DNA of 38,668 nt from Fusobacterium perfoetens (GCF_021531475.1 NZ_JADYTX010000020.1:1-38668), one strand, 5' to 3'; counted from the stretch's first letter, positions 14,401-23,198 are shown. Numbers and translations: made by a program. The notes: generated by a model from the sequence alone, not told the origin.

Positions 14401-15156
14401 TTTTTTTATAAAAAAATTAAAAAAAATTTCTCTCCTTGTCTCTGGCTGTCTCTGGCTGATTTTGCTTTTTTTGGTTTTTGAGATATCATATATATAGGCA
14501 AAAAATAAAGTTTTTGTCCATTGTGTCCAATAGGTCTATCTGGTATTTTACTATTTTGGTAGTCAGATATTTATAAAAATTTTGAATAGAGTGAAAGGAG
14601 TGTCTTGGGGTATTTCCTCTTTTTAGAGTTTTATTTTAAAATATATTTAGAAAAAATAAATTAATCAATATTTTCATTCTTACTTGGGTTTTAAAAGAAA
14701 GCTAATTGTAGTGTGAATAGATAGATTTTTTTGAGAAAAAGGAAGAATCTAAAGGCTTAAAAGGATAGTTTACCAATTTTATAATTTTAAGTTTGAAAGT
14801 AGAGGAAATCAAATGGCTACCGATAAAGATATTGGATAAGTTTTTTGTGTAGAAGTTTTTATCCGTACGATAGATGTTTTTTTAATAAAAATATATTTAA
14901 AATCGTATGGATATAATATTTTTATTTTGAATTTATTATATTTAATATTGAAATATAAAGAAAAATATTGAGATGTAATATTATAAAAAACACTTGCAAA
15001 ATTTTTAAATACGGCGTATACTATACGTAGCAAGACGGATATAAATTAAAAAACAGGTTTAATACGTATGGTAAAAAAGGTACAAGGATAAAACTTGCAG
15101 GATAATTATTAATAAAAATTATTATAAAGATAAATAATATAGGGAGGTAGGATAAT
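14401..15156. other. Long non-coding stretch ahead of the antirepressor
   Basis: No supported gene in about 750 bases. It holds a short tandem duplication (GTCTCTGGCT twice near 14440-14456), an inverted repeat TATCCGTACGAT / ATCGTATGGATA (14860-14871 with 14902-14913, one mismatch), and several TACGTA-like palindromes towards the right end, together with the antirepressor promoter. The clustering of palindromes suggests an operator region like those between divergent phage repressor genes, but no repressor is seen on the left. Confidence 0.5.
14994..15027 (+). promoter_or_regulatory. Antirepressor promoter with operator palindrome over the -10
   Basis: TTGCAA (14994-14999), 17-bp spacer, TATACT (15017-15022). 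The perfect palindrome CGTATACTATACG (15015-15027) covers the -10, as expected for a repressor site. Confidence 0.65.
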
Positions 15157-15951
15157 ATGGAAAATTTAATTACTGTAAAAAATGTAAAAGGGTATGTTGA
15201 TGAAAAAGGTACGGCGTATCTAAATCTTGAAGATGTGGCTAGAGGACTTGGATTTACAAGAATTGCTAATAGTGGTAATGAAGTAATAAGATGGGAAAGA
15301 GTAAGAAAATATCTTCAAGAATTAAATGTACCCACTAATGGGCACGATATCGTAATAAGTTGCGACGGTCAAGGGAAAGAAAATCTTCCTGAGTTTATCC
15401 CAGAAAATATCTTCTATAAATTATGTATGAAAGCCAATAACGAAACAGCTAGAAAATTCCAAGACTTGGTCTGTGATGAGATACTTCCTACAATTAGAAA
15501 AACAGGTGGGTATATGACAATATCAGAGAGTGACACAGAAATGGACATTATGGCAAAGGCTGTTTTGTTAGCACAAAAGTCTATCGAGATAAAAAATAAG
15601 AAGATAGCAGACCTTGAAACAAAAATAGATAGTGATGCACAAAGGGTATCTTTTGCTGAAACTATTGAAAAATCCAGTGATTGCCTACTTGTGAGAGAGT
15701 TTTCCAAAGTGATAGCTAATGAGGGGATAAACCTTGGAGAGAAAAAGCTATATAGATGGCTTAGGGATAAAGGATTTATCCTTAAAAATTCCACAGAGCC
15801 AACACAGAGAGCTGTAACAATGGGGCTTTTTAAGGTAGCAGAAAGAGTGGTTAAAGCTGTTACAAAGGATATAGTCACAAAAACCACTCGTATAACAGGA
15901 AAGGGACAAATATATTTCTTGGAGCTTTTGAAAAAAGAGTTTTTAGCTTAA
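15157..15951 (+). CDS. Phage antirepressor (BRO-N plus KilAC/ANT domains)
   Basis: 264 residues. The N-terminal BRO-N domain (about 1-115) includes LNLEDVARGLGFTR and the diagnostic ETARKFQDLVCDEILPTIRKTGGY. After a helical linker, the C-terminal half (about 160-264: FAETIEKSSDCLLVREFSKVIANEGINLGEKKLYRWLRDKGFI...) is a KilAC/ANT domain. Such proteins relieve phage repressor control. GGGAGG precedes the ATG by nine bases. It is followed by the primase-helicase, the order found in phages, phage-plasmids and satellites. Confidence 0.88.
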   Translation: MENLITVKNVKGYVDEKGTAYLNLEDVARGLGFTRIANSGNEVIRWERVRKYLQELNVPTNGHDIVISCDGQGKENLPEFIPENIFYKLCMKANNETARKFQDLVCDEILPTIRKTGGYMTISESDTEMDIMAKAVLLAQKSIEIKNKKIADLETKIDSDAQRVSFAETIEKSSDCLLVREFSKVIANEGINLGEKKLYRWLRDKGFILKNSTEPTQRAVTMGLFKVAERVVKAVTKDIVTKTTRITGKGQIYFLELLKKEFLA

Positions 15952-16045
15952 GGGATAGACGATTTAAAATAGGTAGATATAACGATTTAGAAAAGATTTG
16001 ATATTTTGTGGGAGAGAAAAATAATCATTTTAAAAGGGGGAGAAA

Positions 16046-18181
16046 ATGAGCAAATACGACAAGTTTAAACAATACGGCGACGAGCTAAGGTTTGTCTATT
16101 GCCCTATTTGTGGTAAAGAAAAAGACAATCCAGATTTTGCTGTGAATATAAAGACTGGGCAGTATTATTGTCATTCCACTGGTAAAGGTGGGAATATAAA
16201 GGAGATAGAGGATTTTGATATAAATCTTCTAAACATAAAAGATGTGCCTATGCCTAAAAAAGAAATCAAAAATTTTACAGATTTTTTCGTAAGGCAAATC
16301 CAAAATCATCTTGGAAACGACTGGTTGGAATATCTGAAAAGTAGGGGGATTAGTGGGAAATACCTGAATACTTTTTGTCGTAGAGGTCGTTATAACTCTA
16401 TGATGATACCAATCGTAGACGAGAATAGAAAAATCGTAGGTATCAAGTATAGAACCATTGATAAAAAACTTTCATCAGAGGCAGGAAGTCAGACTAATTA
16501 TTTTGTAAACTGGCATAATATAAAGGATTTTAGTTATATTGTGATAGTTGAGGGAGAGATTGACCTTTTAAGTCTTGTTGAGGCTGGGTATTACAACGTG
16601 GTTTCTTTGCCATTTGGGGCTAAAAATATCAAGTGTGTGGCTAATCAAAGGACTTGGCTTGAGAAATTTGAGAAAATTATAATTGCCACTGACAACGACG
16701 AGGCAGGGAAAGAGAGCAAAGAGAGGATAAAAGAGGAGTTAGACCCTATATCGTACAAGCTTTATGAAGTAAACTTAGGAAAATACAAAGATTTTAACGA
16801 GGTGTTGGAGCAAGAGGGAGTGGCAAAAGTTGGGGAGATTTTGGACAGTGCCAGCAGTATATGGGTGGATCCAAGCATTTTCTACGGAGAGAAAGGGAAA
16901 TTTTTGTTTTTTAAGTTTGCCGAATATCTAAAAGTCAAGTATAAGGTAGCCAAGATTGACAACGAACTCTATCAATACAATGGGAAAATCTATGCTAAAG
17001 ATGAGGAGATACAAAGGTTTATGATTAAGGAGATACCTGAGCTTTCGGCAAGGCAACGGAAGGAAACAATGGAGTATCTAAAGTTGATAGCCCCTATAAA
17101 AAACAGAAATGACAGGGGTTTGGTGGCTTTTGGCAACGGTATTTATTCTGTTTTGGAGGACAAGCTCTATCCATTTAGCCCTGATTTTGTGATAACTAAC
17201 GAGATTTTATGGGATTACAATCCTAATTCTTACAGCGAGATTATGGACAAGACCCTAGATAAATTTACTTGCGGTGAGAAAGATACCAGAACTCTTTTGG
17301 AGGAGATGATTGGATATATATTCTTTAATAAGAATGAGTTAGGAAAAGCCTTTGTGATTGTGGGAGATAAATCCAACGGTAAGAGTACTTTCTTAAAAAT
17401 CCTATCCTATCTTCTTGGAAAAAATAATATCAGTGCTTTAAACCTTGAAGATATCACAAATTCGAGGTTTAGGGTATATCAAGTGGCGAACAAGCTCTTA
17501 AACATTGGGGACGATATAGGGAGCGGATATATTCCAGAGAGTGAGAATTTTAGAAAGCTCGTAACTGGGGATATTATAACAGCTGAGCAAAAGGGGAAAG
17601 ACCCAGTGGAGTTTAGTTGTTATGCCAAATTTATCTTTAGTGCCAATGAAATCCCCAAGATAAAAGACCCCACAGGAGCCACTGCCCGTAGGATAATCAT
17701 TATCCCCTTTCGCAACACCTTTACCCAAAAAGATACCGACTACGACCCCTACTTTCTTGACAAAATTAAAAATAAATCTTGTATGGAATATCTGATAAAA
17801 ATTGGAGTTGAGGGATTAAAGAGAGTTTTGTCAAATAAAAAATTTAGCGAAACTAAAAAAACTGATGAGCTTTTGGATAAGTTTAATAAAAATAATAATC
17901 CACTTTTTGAATTTGTGGAATTTCTGGAGAATGACAGCCCTAATCCTATGAAATTTGATTTTATTATCAATAATTATTCCTGCTTAGCTATTTTTGACGG
18001 AAAATTTAACTTGGAACATAAGGAAAATACTCTTGTTGGGTATAAGGAGTGGGCTAGTAAAAATGGATATAAGGGGATTTCTTACAATACTTTTAAAGAT
18101 AATATGTGTAAAAACTTTGGGTTGGATATTAAACAGCTTAGAAAAATTGGGAAACGTCAGAGGTATTTTGTGAAAAAATAA
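16046..18181 (+). CDS. Primase-helicase (zinc-finger/Toprim + D5-type SF3 helicase)
   Basis: 711 residues. The N-terminus carries a CHC2-like zinc site (C19-x2-C22 and C42-H43). A Toprim domain follows with VEGEID (168-173) and the acidic pair ATDNDEAGKE (D216, D218). The C-terminal half is a D5_N plus superfamily 3 helicase with Walker A GDKSNGKST (440-448) and a FSANEIPKIKD sensor region. One protein thus supplies primase and helicase, as in P4-like satellites, phages and phage-plasmids. GGGGGAG precedes the ATG. No integrase, capsid or terminase gene is in the window, so the element is partial or lives by its replication genes. Confidence 0.9.
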   Translation: MSKYDKFKQYGDELRFVYCPICGKEKDNPDFAVNIKTGQYYCHSTGKGGNIKEIEDFDINLLNIKDVPMPKKEIKNFTDFFVRQIQNHLGNDWLEYLKSRGISGKYLNTFCRRGRYNSMMIPIVDENRKIVGIKYRTIDKKLSSEAGSQTNYFVNWHNIKDFSYIVIVEGEIDLLSLVEAGYYNVVSLPFGAKNIKCVANQRTWLEKFEKIIIATDNDEAGKESKERIKEELDPISYKLYEVNLGKYKDFNEVLEQEGVAKVGEILDSASSIWVDPSIFYGEKGKFLFFKFAEYLKVKYKVAKIDNELYQYNGKIYAKDEEIQRFMIKEIPELSARQRKETMEYLKLIAPIKNRNDRGLVAFGNGIYSVLEDKLYPFSPDFVITNEILWDYNPNSYSEIMDKTLDKFTCGEKDTRTLLEEMIGYIFFNKNELGKAFVIVGDKSNGKSTFLKILSYLLGKNNISALNLEDITNSRFRVYQVANKLLNIGDDIGSGYIPESENFRKLVTGDIITAEQKGKDPVEFSCYAKFIFSANEIPKIKDPTGATARRIIIIPFRNTFTQKDTDYDPYFLDKIKNKSCMEYLIKIGVEGLKRVLSNKKFSETKKTDELLDKFNKNNNPLFEFVEFLENDSPNPMKFDFIINNYSCLAIFDGKFNLEHKENTLVGYKEWASKNGYKGISYNTFKDNMCKNFGLDIKQLRKIGKRQRYFVKK

Positions 18182-18657
18182 TTTGTGGCACGGCTTTTGT
18201 GCCAAAGGCACAGGGGATTTTGGTAAATCGAGTCACTTTAAAATATTTAAAGATGATAAGTTGGGATAAAAATGGCACGGTGGAACAGAATTTTCTCTTA
18301 TAGACTGACATATAGAAAAGAAGTAAGGGGGAAAGAGTAGATGAGAAGTGTAGAGGAAGTTGGGATTTAGCTGTGCCACTGTGCCAAATATTATTAATAC
18401 TAGATATTATATTGGCTTATGATGTCACAACTAAGATGATAGGTGGCACAACTTTAGTAATTGCTGTGCCAATGGAGAGATTTTTATATGCTGGGAGTTG
18501 GTTAATAAGAATATATTATATTGGTTTATTGGCGGTAGACATATGGTTTAATTGGTTTATAAAAGGAGATTGTAGGTTGATTTTTGGTGGTAGATTTATA
18601 TATTAAAGCTTTTAATTTAAAAGGTTTATAATATGTTGGTTAAAATAGGGGGGAGAA
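18182..18657. other. Iteron-like GTGCCA region behind the primase-helicase
   Basis: TGTGCC / GGCACA occurs about eight times in both orientations between 18184 and 18472 (for example near 18185, 18199, 18207, 18273, 18373, 18380, 18443 and 18465). The rest is AT-rich. Repeated short sites beside a replication gene are typical of a plasmid-like origin. No supported gene lies here; a 77-codon frame at 18373 lacks a ribosome site and reads through the repeats. Confidence 0.45.
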
Positions 18658-18843
18658 ATGGAATTACCAAAGGGGGCTTGTTTAAGGGAGTTTTATTATA
18701 GGGGGCTTTACTGCGAAACCTCAGAGGAGCTTTTGGACTATATCAAAGATAATAAGTGGTATTTCGACAAGATGCCTCCCAAGGTGCAGGAACAGTTTCG
18801 ATATATTTATAGGGATTTAAAAGAAAAAGAGAATAGAAAATAA
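18658..18843 (+). CDS. Small phage-type protein, 61 residues
   Basis: The ATG follows GGGGGGAG by three bases. Acidic and aromatic (FYYRGLYCETSEELLDYIKDN..., YIYRDLKEKENRK), probably a small all-helical protein. No family recognised; position and composition match the small accessory genes behind phage primases. Confidence 0.6.
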   Translation: MELPKGACLREFYYRGLYCETSEELLDYIKDNKWYFDKMPPKVQEQFRYIYRDLKEKENRK

Positions 18844-19128
18844 GATAATATGGCTATTTGTAAAAAAATTAAAAAGATAATAAGATGATTACCTATTGGA
18901 TAAAAATAGATTTATTATAAAGTATGTCAATTTCACTAAAGATAAGAGGAAAACCACTAAAAATAAATTAAGAATAGCCTATAAATAAGATTATATAGAC
19001 TAAAAAAACTGTCCATTAGATAAAAATAATATAAAAATAGATTTAATAAAGTATTATCAAAAATATTGATAGAGATAAGAGAATAGATAACAAAATTTAC
19101 AATAGATTAAAAAATAGGAGGTACTTAA
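18844..19128. other. AT-rich stretch with an imperfect direct repeat
   Basis: No gene. An ATTGGATAAAAATAGATTTATTATAAAGTAT-type block near 18895 recurs in altered form near 19012 (ATTAGATAAAAATA... with TTTAATAAAGTAT). With the GTGCCA repeats 400 bases upstream this could be the melting region of an origin; that is conjecture. Confidence 0.3.
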
Positions 19129-19389
19129 ATGGATAAGAAATTTAAAGAGGAGTTTTTTAAGAACTATCGTTATCATCTGACTTTAAAACAAATGAGGACA
19201 ATATTTGGGCTATGCTCTGAGATTGCTAAAAAGTTTGGCATTGATAGGGAGGAGGCTAGGGAGGCTTTGAAACTTAACTTCTGTGAACTAAAGCAAATAC
19301 CTTATTTTTCGTGCAGTCCATATGAGTTTGATGCTCTAGGCTATGAAGACGCCAAGGAGTTTATAGATTATCTAAATTCTAAGGTGTAG
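19129..19389 (+). CDS. Hypothetical phage-type protein, 86 residues
   Basis: The ATG follows AGGAGG by seven bases. Helical N-terminal half (FKNYRYHLTLKQMRTIFGLCSEIAKKFGIDREEAREALKLNF), then a Cys/Phe-containing turn (YFSCSPYEFDALGYEDAKEFI). The pattern of one long helical bundle followed by a small domain is common in phage early genes. Function unknown. Confidence 0.6.
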   Translation: MDKKFKEEFFKNYRYHLTLKQMRTIFGLCSEIAKKFGIDREEAREALKLNFCELKQIPYFSCSPYEFDALGYEDAKEFIDYLNSKV

Positions 19390-19401
19390 AGGGTGTATAT
19401 A

Positions 19402-19556
19402 ATTAAAAATTACTTCAGATTACAGAAATTTGATTTAATTAAAACTCACTCCATTAAAATCTCAAAACTCGCTATGCTCAAACAGTTGAGATTTTTAGCA
19501 TTTCGTATCGTTTATTAAATCATAAATTTCTTTCATATTTACGTAATTTTTAATTA
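19402..19556. repeat. Dispersed palindromic repeat, copy 2
   Basis: Flanks ATTAAAAATTACTTCAGATTAC and ACGTAATTTTTAATTATA frame a central hairpin AAATCTCAA / TTGAGATTT around the conserved loop AACTCGCTATGCTCAAACAG. The stem differs from copy 1 (TCACAA) by paired changes. Plus orientation. Confidence 0.7.
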
Positions 19557-19567
19557 TAATATCAATA

Positions 19568-19615
19568 TGTAATGTAAAAAATTACTTCATATTCCAAAAG
19601 TCTGACTTAGTTTAG
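19568..19615. repeat. Truncated dispersed repeat (left end only)
   Basis: ATGTAAAAAATTACTTCATATTCCAAAAGTCTGACTTAG matches, in pieces, the left end of copy 4 at 22722-22768; the hairpin core is missing. It leads directly into the leader of the HTH gene. Confidence 0.5.
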
Positions 19616-19656
19616 AGAGAAAATAAAGAGTTTAATTAAATAAAAGGGGGGGGACT

Positions 19657-19944
19657 ATGGAAAATAACAATAGAAACAGAGATATAGATTTTGATTATCT
19701 GTCAAATGACGATATAGTGGAACTTGCAAAGCCTCGGAATAAGTTGGAGGAGGACATTTTAAAGGACGCTTTGGCAAAACTTGGGGACTATACCACAGCT
19801 AAGAAACTGGCTAATTATATGGAGTTATCAGAAAGGAGTATCCGTCGCTATATTGATGATAGAAAACTTGTAACTTTTACCACTGGCACAAGACGGAAAA
19901 TCTATACAAGAACTATCCTAAATATAATAAACTTAAGCGAATAA
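19657..19944 (+). CDS. Helix-turn-helix protein, 95 residues
   Basis: After an acidic start (IDFDYLSNDDIVELAK) the middle LGDYTTAKKLANYMELSERSIRRYIDDRKLVTFTTGTRRKIYTR is a helix-turn-helix followed by a wing-like basic hairpin, similar to excisionase/MerR-like or Mga-type DNA-binding domains. A run of G (GGGGGGG) serves as ribosome site six bases before the ATG. It is the last gene before the CRISPR array and probably regulates or excises the element. Family uncertain. Confidence 0.65.
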   Translation: MENNNRNRDIDFDYLSNDDIVELAKPRNKLEEDILKDALAKLGDYTTAKKLANYMELSERSIRRYIDDRKLVTFTTGTRRKIYTRTILNIINLSE

Positions 19945-20006
19945 ATAAAATAAGTATAAATAAGAAAAAGAGACTTTACATTATAGAAGTCTCTTTCTTT
20001 TTTTGT

Positions 20007-20554
20007 TTTTTTAACCTTATTTTAACTGGACAATGTTTCTTATGCAAATAAATTTATAACTTTTTCAGAAAGACCTCAGTTTCAATCCTTGTTATTAGTG
20101 GACAATGTTTCTTATAAAAAACAGTTACTGTCCCTAAAACAACACTATTTAAGTTTCAATCCTTATTTTAACTGGACGATGTTTCTTATACAAGATATGG
20201 TTAGCAAGGGAACAATAAAATTAAGTTTCAATCCTTATTTTAACTGGACAATGTTTCTTATTGAATTGAATTACTTTTTAAAAAAACTTGAATTTATAGT
20301 TTCAATCCTTATTTTAACTGGACAATGTTTCTTATAAAAGGAAATGATGCACCTAAAGGCGGTAAAATAGGGGTTTCAATCCTTATTTTAACTGGACAAT
20401 GTTTCTTATTGAAGAAGAAGAAGATATATAATCAATAATGTTTCAATCCTTATTTTAACTGGACAATGTTTCTTATGTTATTCTTCCTCATCTTCCTGCA
20501 GAAATCGATTTAGACAAGTTTCAATCCTTATTTTAACTGGACAATGTTTCTTAT
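20007..20554 (-). CRISPR. CRISPR array, 8 repeats of 37 bp and 7 spacers
   Basis: Repeats at 20007, 20079, 20153, 20225, 20299, 20373, 20440 and 20518, each 37 bp. On the minus strand the repeat begins ATAAGAAACATTGTCC and ends AAGGATTGAAAC; the ATTGAAAC end is typical of the 3' end of type I-B/III repeats, so the array is most likely read on the minus strand with its leader to the right. Spacers are 35, 37, 35, 37, 37, 30 and 41 bp. The repeats at 20007 and 20079 are degenerate and 20153 carries one change, as expected at the leader-distal end. No cas gene lies in the window. Spacer targets are unknown. Confidence 0.93.
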
Positions 20555-20852
20555 AGCATTTTTTCACTTATTCCCTTTTATTTACCTATTCTACGACAGA
20601 AAATACGTCGCGGTTTTCCCTTAAAAAACGGCAATTTTTTCCTACTTTTTTCCCTATTTTATGTGATTTTTTAATGTTCTCCGCGGGTTTAGATAAAGAA
20701 TTTAACAAAAGTTATAAACAAACTTTTTCAATTTCTCATTTTCCGCAACCTATCCATAATTATTTATAACATATTTTTCTAATTTTTTCAACCCTTTTTT
20801 TATAGGAACGACCTTTTTTATAAATCTTTTTCAATTTTTGCCAACTTACTAT
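20555..20852 (-). promoter_or_regulatory. Presumed CRISPR leader
   Basis: About 300 bases of AT-rich DNA without an ORF between the intact array and the decayed one, on the side where the leader is expected from repeat orientation. I could not pick out a clear promoter. The label rests on position. Confidence 0.45.
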
Positions 20853-21175
20853 GGAAAACTAATTCTTTTAACTAGATAATGTTTCTTAATCGTCTTGGAC
20901 ATTTTTGTCCATCACGATAAAATCAACGTTTCAATCCTTGTCATTACTAGATAAGTTTCTTAATCGTCGACATAAGTGTCAATGACCTTTAATTTTAATA
21001 CTTATTTTTACTAGATAATGTTTCTAATTTAGAAATAAAGATTGTTTTAACGGTGGACAAAAAAGTCCACGGTTTTAATCCTTATTCTAACTAGACAATA
21101 TTTTACCTTTTTGACCTGGTAGCGATATTATCTCCCTCAGCCCTTTTTAATACTTATTTTAATTGGAATATATCA
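20853..21175 (-). repeat. Decayed second CRISPR-like array
   Basis: Five diverged copies of the array repeat, near 20853-20890, 20928-20964, 20993-21028, 21072-21108 and 21144-21175, in the same direction as the intact array (for example CTAGATAATGTTTCT against CTGGACAATGTTTCT). The intervals are 37, 28, 43 and about 35 bases. Three intervals contain short perfect hairpins, such as GGAC-ATTTTT-GTCC (20897-20910) and GTGGAC-AAAAAA-GTCCAC (21053-21070). This is a relic, or the intervals serve another purpose. Confidence 0.6.
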
Positions 21176-21348
21176 GTCGTCCACAGCACGATAAGTGAGA
21201 TATGTTTAATAAAAATGTGTAAAGTCGTTCACTGTACGACAAAGAAAATGTTTTATATTTAATAAAAATTAAAGGGGAGAAAAACTCTCCCCTAAAACCT
21301 ACAATATTAAAAAATATTAAAAATCGATATTCTCAAAAACTTACATTA

Positions 21349-22443
21349 TTAATATATAAAGCTCTCAAAAACAACCTTATCGCTCTTAGCCACGGCGTTC
21401 ATATTGTCCAAGAACTTGCTCATAATAAATTCTTTTATCTCATCTTGATTGATACTTCTATAACCAGAGGCGTTTTTATGCCCACCCCCAGAGAACTTGC
21501 TCGCCATACCTAGCTTTTTAGAAAGAGTTGACACGTCCACATCTTTTTTACTTCTAAGGGAGATAGTCCCTTGAGTAGTCACAAAAGCCACAATATCAGC
21601 CTCGTCCTCCTCGAATATCTCGTGACTAAACAGTGATTGATATTTTTGGTCAAAATCGTAGAAAATCTTCACAAAATATTTACCGAAACGATAGTTTAAA
21701 GCTTTCTTTCTGCTTATTTTACAATAATCTTTGTAATCGTCCATATATATTTCGTAGGACATTTCCAAAAGCTCGTTAAGTTTAGAAAGGTCATTCATAT
21801 TTTCGATAATTTTCTTATAAAAATACTTTTTACCAAGGACTTTTTCCATAGCATTTACCCCTAAAGCTCCAAGATATTTTTCGGAATCATCATCTTTGTC
21901 AAGCTTAGTCCAAGTAAATATGTCCCAAAGTTTTACAATCTCTGTAAATTTGTCAAGGTTGGCGTAAAGCTCAGGGAATTTTTCATCAAAAGCAAAGGTA
22001 TCTTTAAAATATTTTAACGACAAAGTAGCCCCAGACTCACTATCACTCCAAGCATAAGAGATGTTTTTTAGCTTAGTTCTCTTAAGCCAAAGGTTTGGGT
22101 CGTTGGTAATGTGGTGGTCTATAAATATTATGTGTGTTTTCTCAAGAAGTGCCTGATTGATGTTTAGGTACTCAGGAGTTGGGTTAGCCCTGTCACATAT
22201 AAAAATCTTGTCCCCAAATTGTAGTGGCACAAGGTTATGTGCAAAATCTATCATCTTTTCAGTTTCGGCACTAGTAGGGTTTGATGAGGATAACACAAGC
22301 CAATAAAACTCTTTATTCTCCAATTTCTCGATAGCTGATTGGATAACCATAGCCGAAGTAAGCCCGTCAGCATCAGAGTGAGTTATGATAATTCTTTTTG
22401 GTAGATGTTTTCTACTTTTTGTTGATATTTTTAAAATTTCCAT
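21349..22443 (-). CDS. DHH-family phosphoesterase
   Basis: 364 residues. The N-terminal DHH domain has THSDADG (H22, D24, D26) and the defining FIDHHITND (DHH at 109-111); the C-terminal DHHA1 domain ends with SGGGHKNASGYR, the substrate-binding GGGH motif. The family includes oligoribonucleases (NrnA/B), cyclic-dinucleotide phosphodiesterases and RecJ-like enzymes. The lack of membrane spans or a GGDEF domain argues for a soluble nuclease or oligonucleotide phosphatase. Metal ligands look complete. It stands alone on the minus strand next to the CRISPR arrays; a link to them would be speculation. Confidence 0.88.
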   Translation of the reverse strand: MEILKISTKSRKHLPKRIIITHSDADGLTSAMVIQSAIEKLENKEFYWLVLSSSNPTSAETEKMIDFAHNLVPLQFGDKIFICDRANPTPEYLNINQALLEKTHIIFIDHHITNDPNLWLKRTKLKNISYAWSDSESGATLSLKYFKDTFAFDEKFPELYANLDKFTEIVKLWDIFTWTKLDKDDDSEKYLGALGVNAMEKVLGKKYFYKKIIENMNDLSKLNELLEMSYEIYMDDYKDYCKISRKKALNYRFGKYFVKIFYDFDQKYQSLFSHEIFEEDEADIVAFVTTQGTISLRSKKDVDVSTLSKKLGMASKFSGGGHKNASGYRSINQDEIKEFIMSKFLDNMNAVAKSDKVVFESFIY

Positions 22444-22551
22444 TTTTTCTCCATTAATCTATAGTAAATAAAGTCTAATTTTTCACGACTTTTCATATTA
22501 TACTACATTTTTAACAAAAAATATAGAGAAATAATAGTAGATATTAATAAA

Positions 22552-22706
22552 ATTAAGAATTACTCCATACTTCTAGAAATTGATTAACTACGGTTTATCT
22601 CATTAAAAGCATAAAACTCGCTACGCTCAAACAGTTATGCTTTTTAGCATTCGATAAATCCTTGTTAATCTAACTTCTTTCAGTAATTTCCGTAATTCTT
22701 AATAAT
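22552..22706. repeat. Dispersed palindromic repeat, copy 3
   Basis: Flanks as in the other copies; central stem AAAGCATAA / TTATGCTTT around AACTCGCTACGCTCAAACAG. The stem sequence differs from copies 1 and 2 yet still pairs. Plus orientation. Confidence 0.7.
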
Positions 22707-22721
22707 AACATCGGTGTGCAA

Positions 22722-22880
22722 TGTAAAAAATTATTCCATATTCCAAAAATCTGACCTAGCTAAGCTCGTTTCACTAAAAACGACAAACTCGCTACGCTCA
22801 GACAGTGTCGTTTTTTAACGTTCAACCTCACTTGCTATCTCTAGATTTTTTCCATAAATTCTATAATTTTTAATAATAAT
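22722..22880. repeat. Dispersed palindromic repeat, copy 4
   Basis: Directly follows copy 3 in the same orientation. Central stem AAAACGACA / TGTCGTTTT around an AACTCGCTACGCTCAGACAG loop; again a different, compensated stem. Confidence 0.7.
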
Positions 22881-22901
22881 ACCAATATATAATGTAAAAA
22901 A

Positions 22902-22920
22902 AGACCCCATAGGGGGTTGG
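22902..22920 (-). terminator. Intrinsic terminator behind the 32-residue micropeptide
   Basis: On the minus strand ACCCCCTATGGGGT followed by seven T; same design as 13837-13862. Confidence 0.8.
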
Positions 22921-22935
22921 AGATTTCAAAAATGC

Positions 22936-23034
22936 CTACTTCTTCATAATGATAAAATAACCTAAAATCAAGACACCAATAACCAAAGTTAAAGTTGCCT
23001 CTCCATTTAAGTTAACATTCTGAATAAAAAACAT
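22936..23034 (-). CDS. Hydrophobic micropeptide, 32 residues (candidate small toxin)
   Basis: The ATG at 23034 follows AGGAGG by six bases. MFFIQNVNLNGEATL, then a span of about 16 residues (TLVIGVLILGYFIIM) and a KK end. It shares the IQ-x2-N-x-NG-(D/E)-ATL pattern and overall design with the 31-residue peptide at 13724-13819, plus the same leader type and terminator, so the two loci are inverted paralogues. Not assigned to a named family; a type I toxin or a small membrane regulator are the options. Confidence 0.7.
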   Translation of the reverse strand: MFFIQNVNLNGEATLTLVIGVLILGYFIIMKK

Positions 23035-23163
23035 ATCAAAACCTCCTAAACATTCAATTTCCACCTTGGTCAAAGGCAGAATAAAAGCCACAATAACTAG
23101 ATTGTGGCTGATATTCTGACCTTGTTACAATTTGAATGTTTAGTACCCTATGGGTTTGTTTCT
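23035..23163 (-). promoter_or_regulatory. Structured leader of the 32-residue micropeptide
   Basis: 5' hairpin ACCCATAGGGT; CTAAACATTCAA (minus strand, 23132-23143) pairs perfectly over 12 bases with TTGAATGTTTAG (23046-23057), which ends at the GGAGG ribosome site. Between them lies a GCCACAAT / ATTGTGGC hairpin with a T-rich side, enclosed by CAGAATA and TATTCTG. Compared with 13592-13723 the long arms have changed together. Confidence 0.7.
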
Positions 23164-23169
23164 AAGATA

Positions 23170-23198
23170 ATTATATCATTTTTTTTCTAATTTGTAAA
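23170..23198 (-). promoter_or_regulatory. Promoter of the 32-residue micropeptide mRNA (unit C)
   Basis: Minus strand TTTACA, 17-bp spacer, TATAAT. Confidence 0.8.

Noticed and set aside
18373-18606. A 77-codon hydrophobic frame
   Set aside because: No ribosome site, GTG start inside GTGCCA repeats, and irregular composition; more likely chance in the iteron-like region.
20089-20337. An 82-codon plus-strand frame with internal repeats
   Set aside because: It reads through CRISPR repeats and spacers; the repeated peptide is the translated repeat.
20007-20554. Self-targeting spacers
   Set aside because: I saw no spacer matching another place in this window, by eye only; a proper search is needed.
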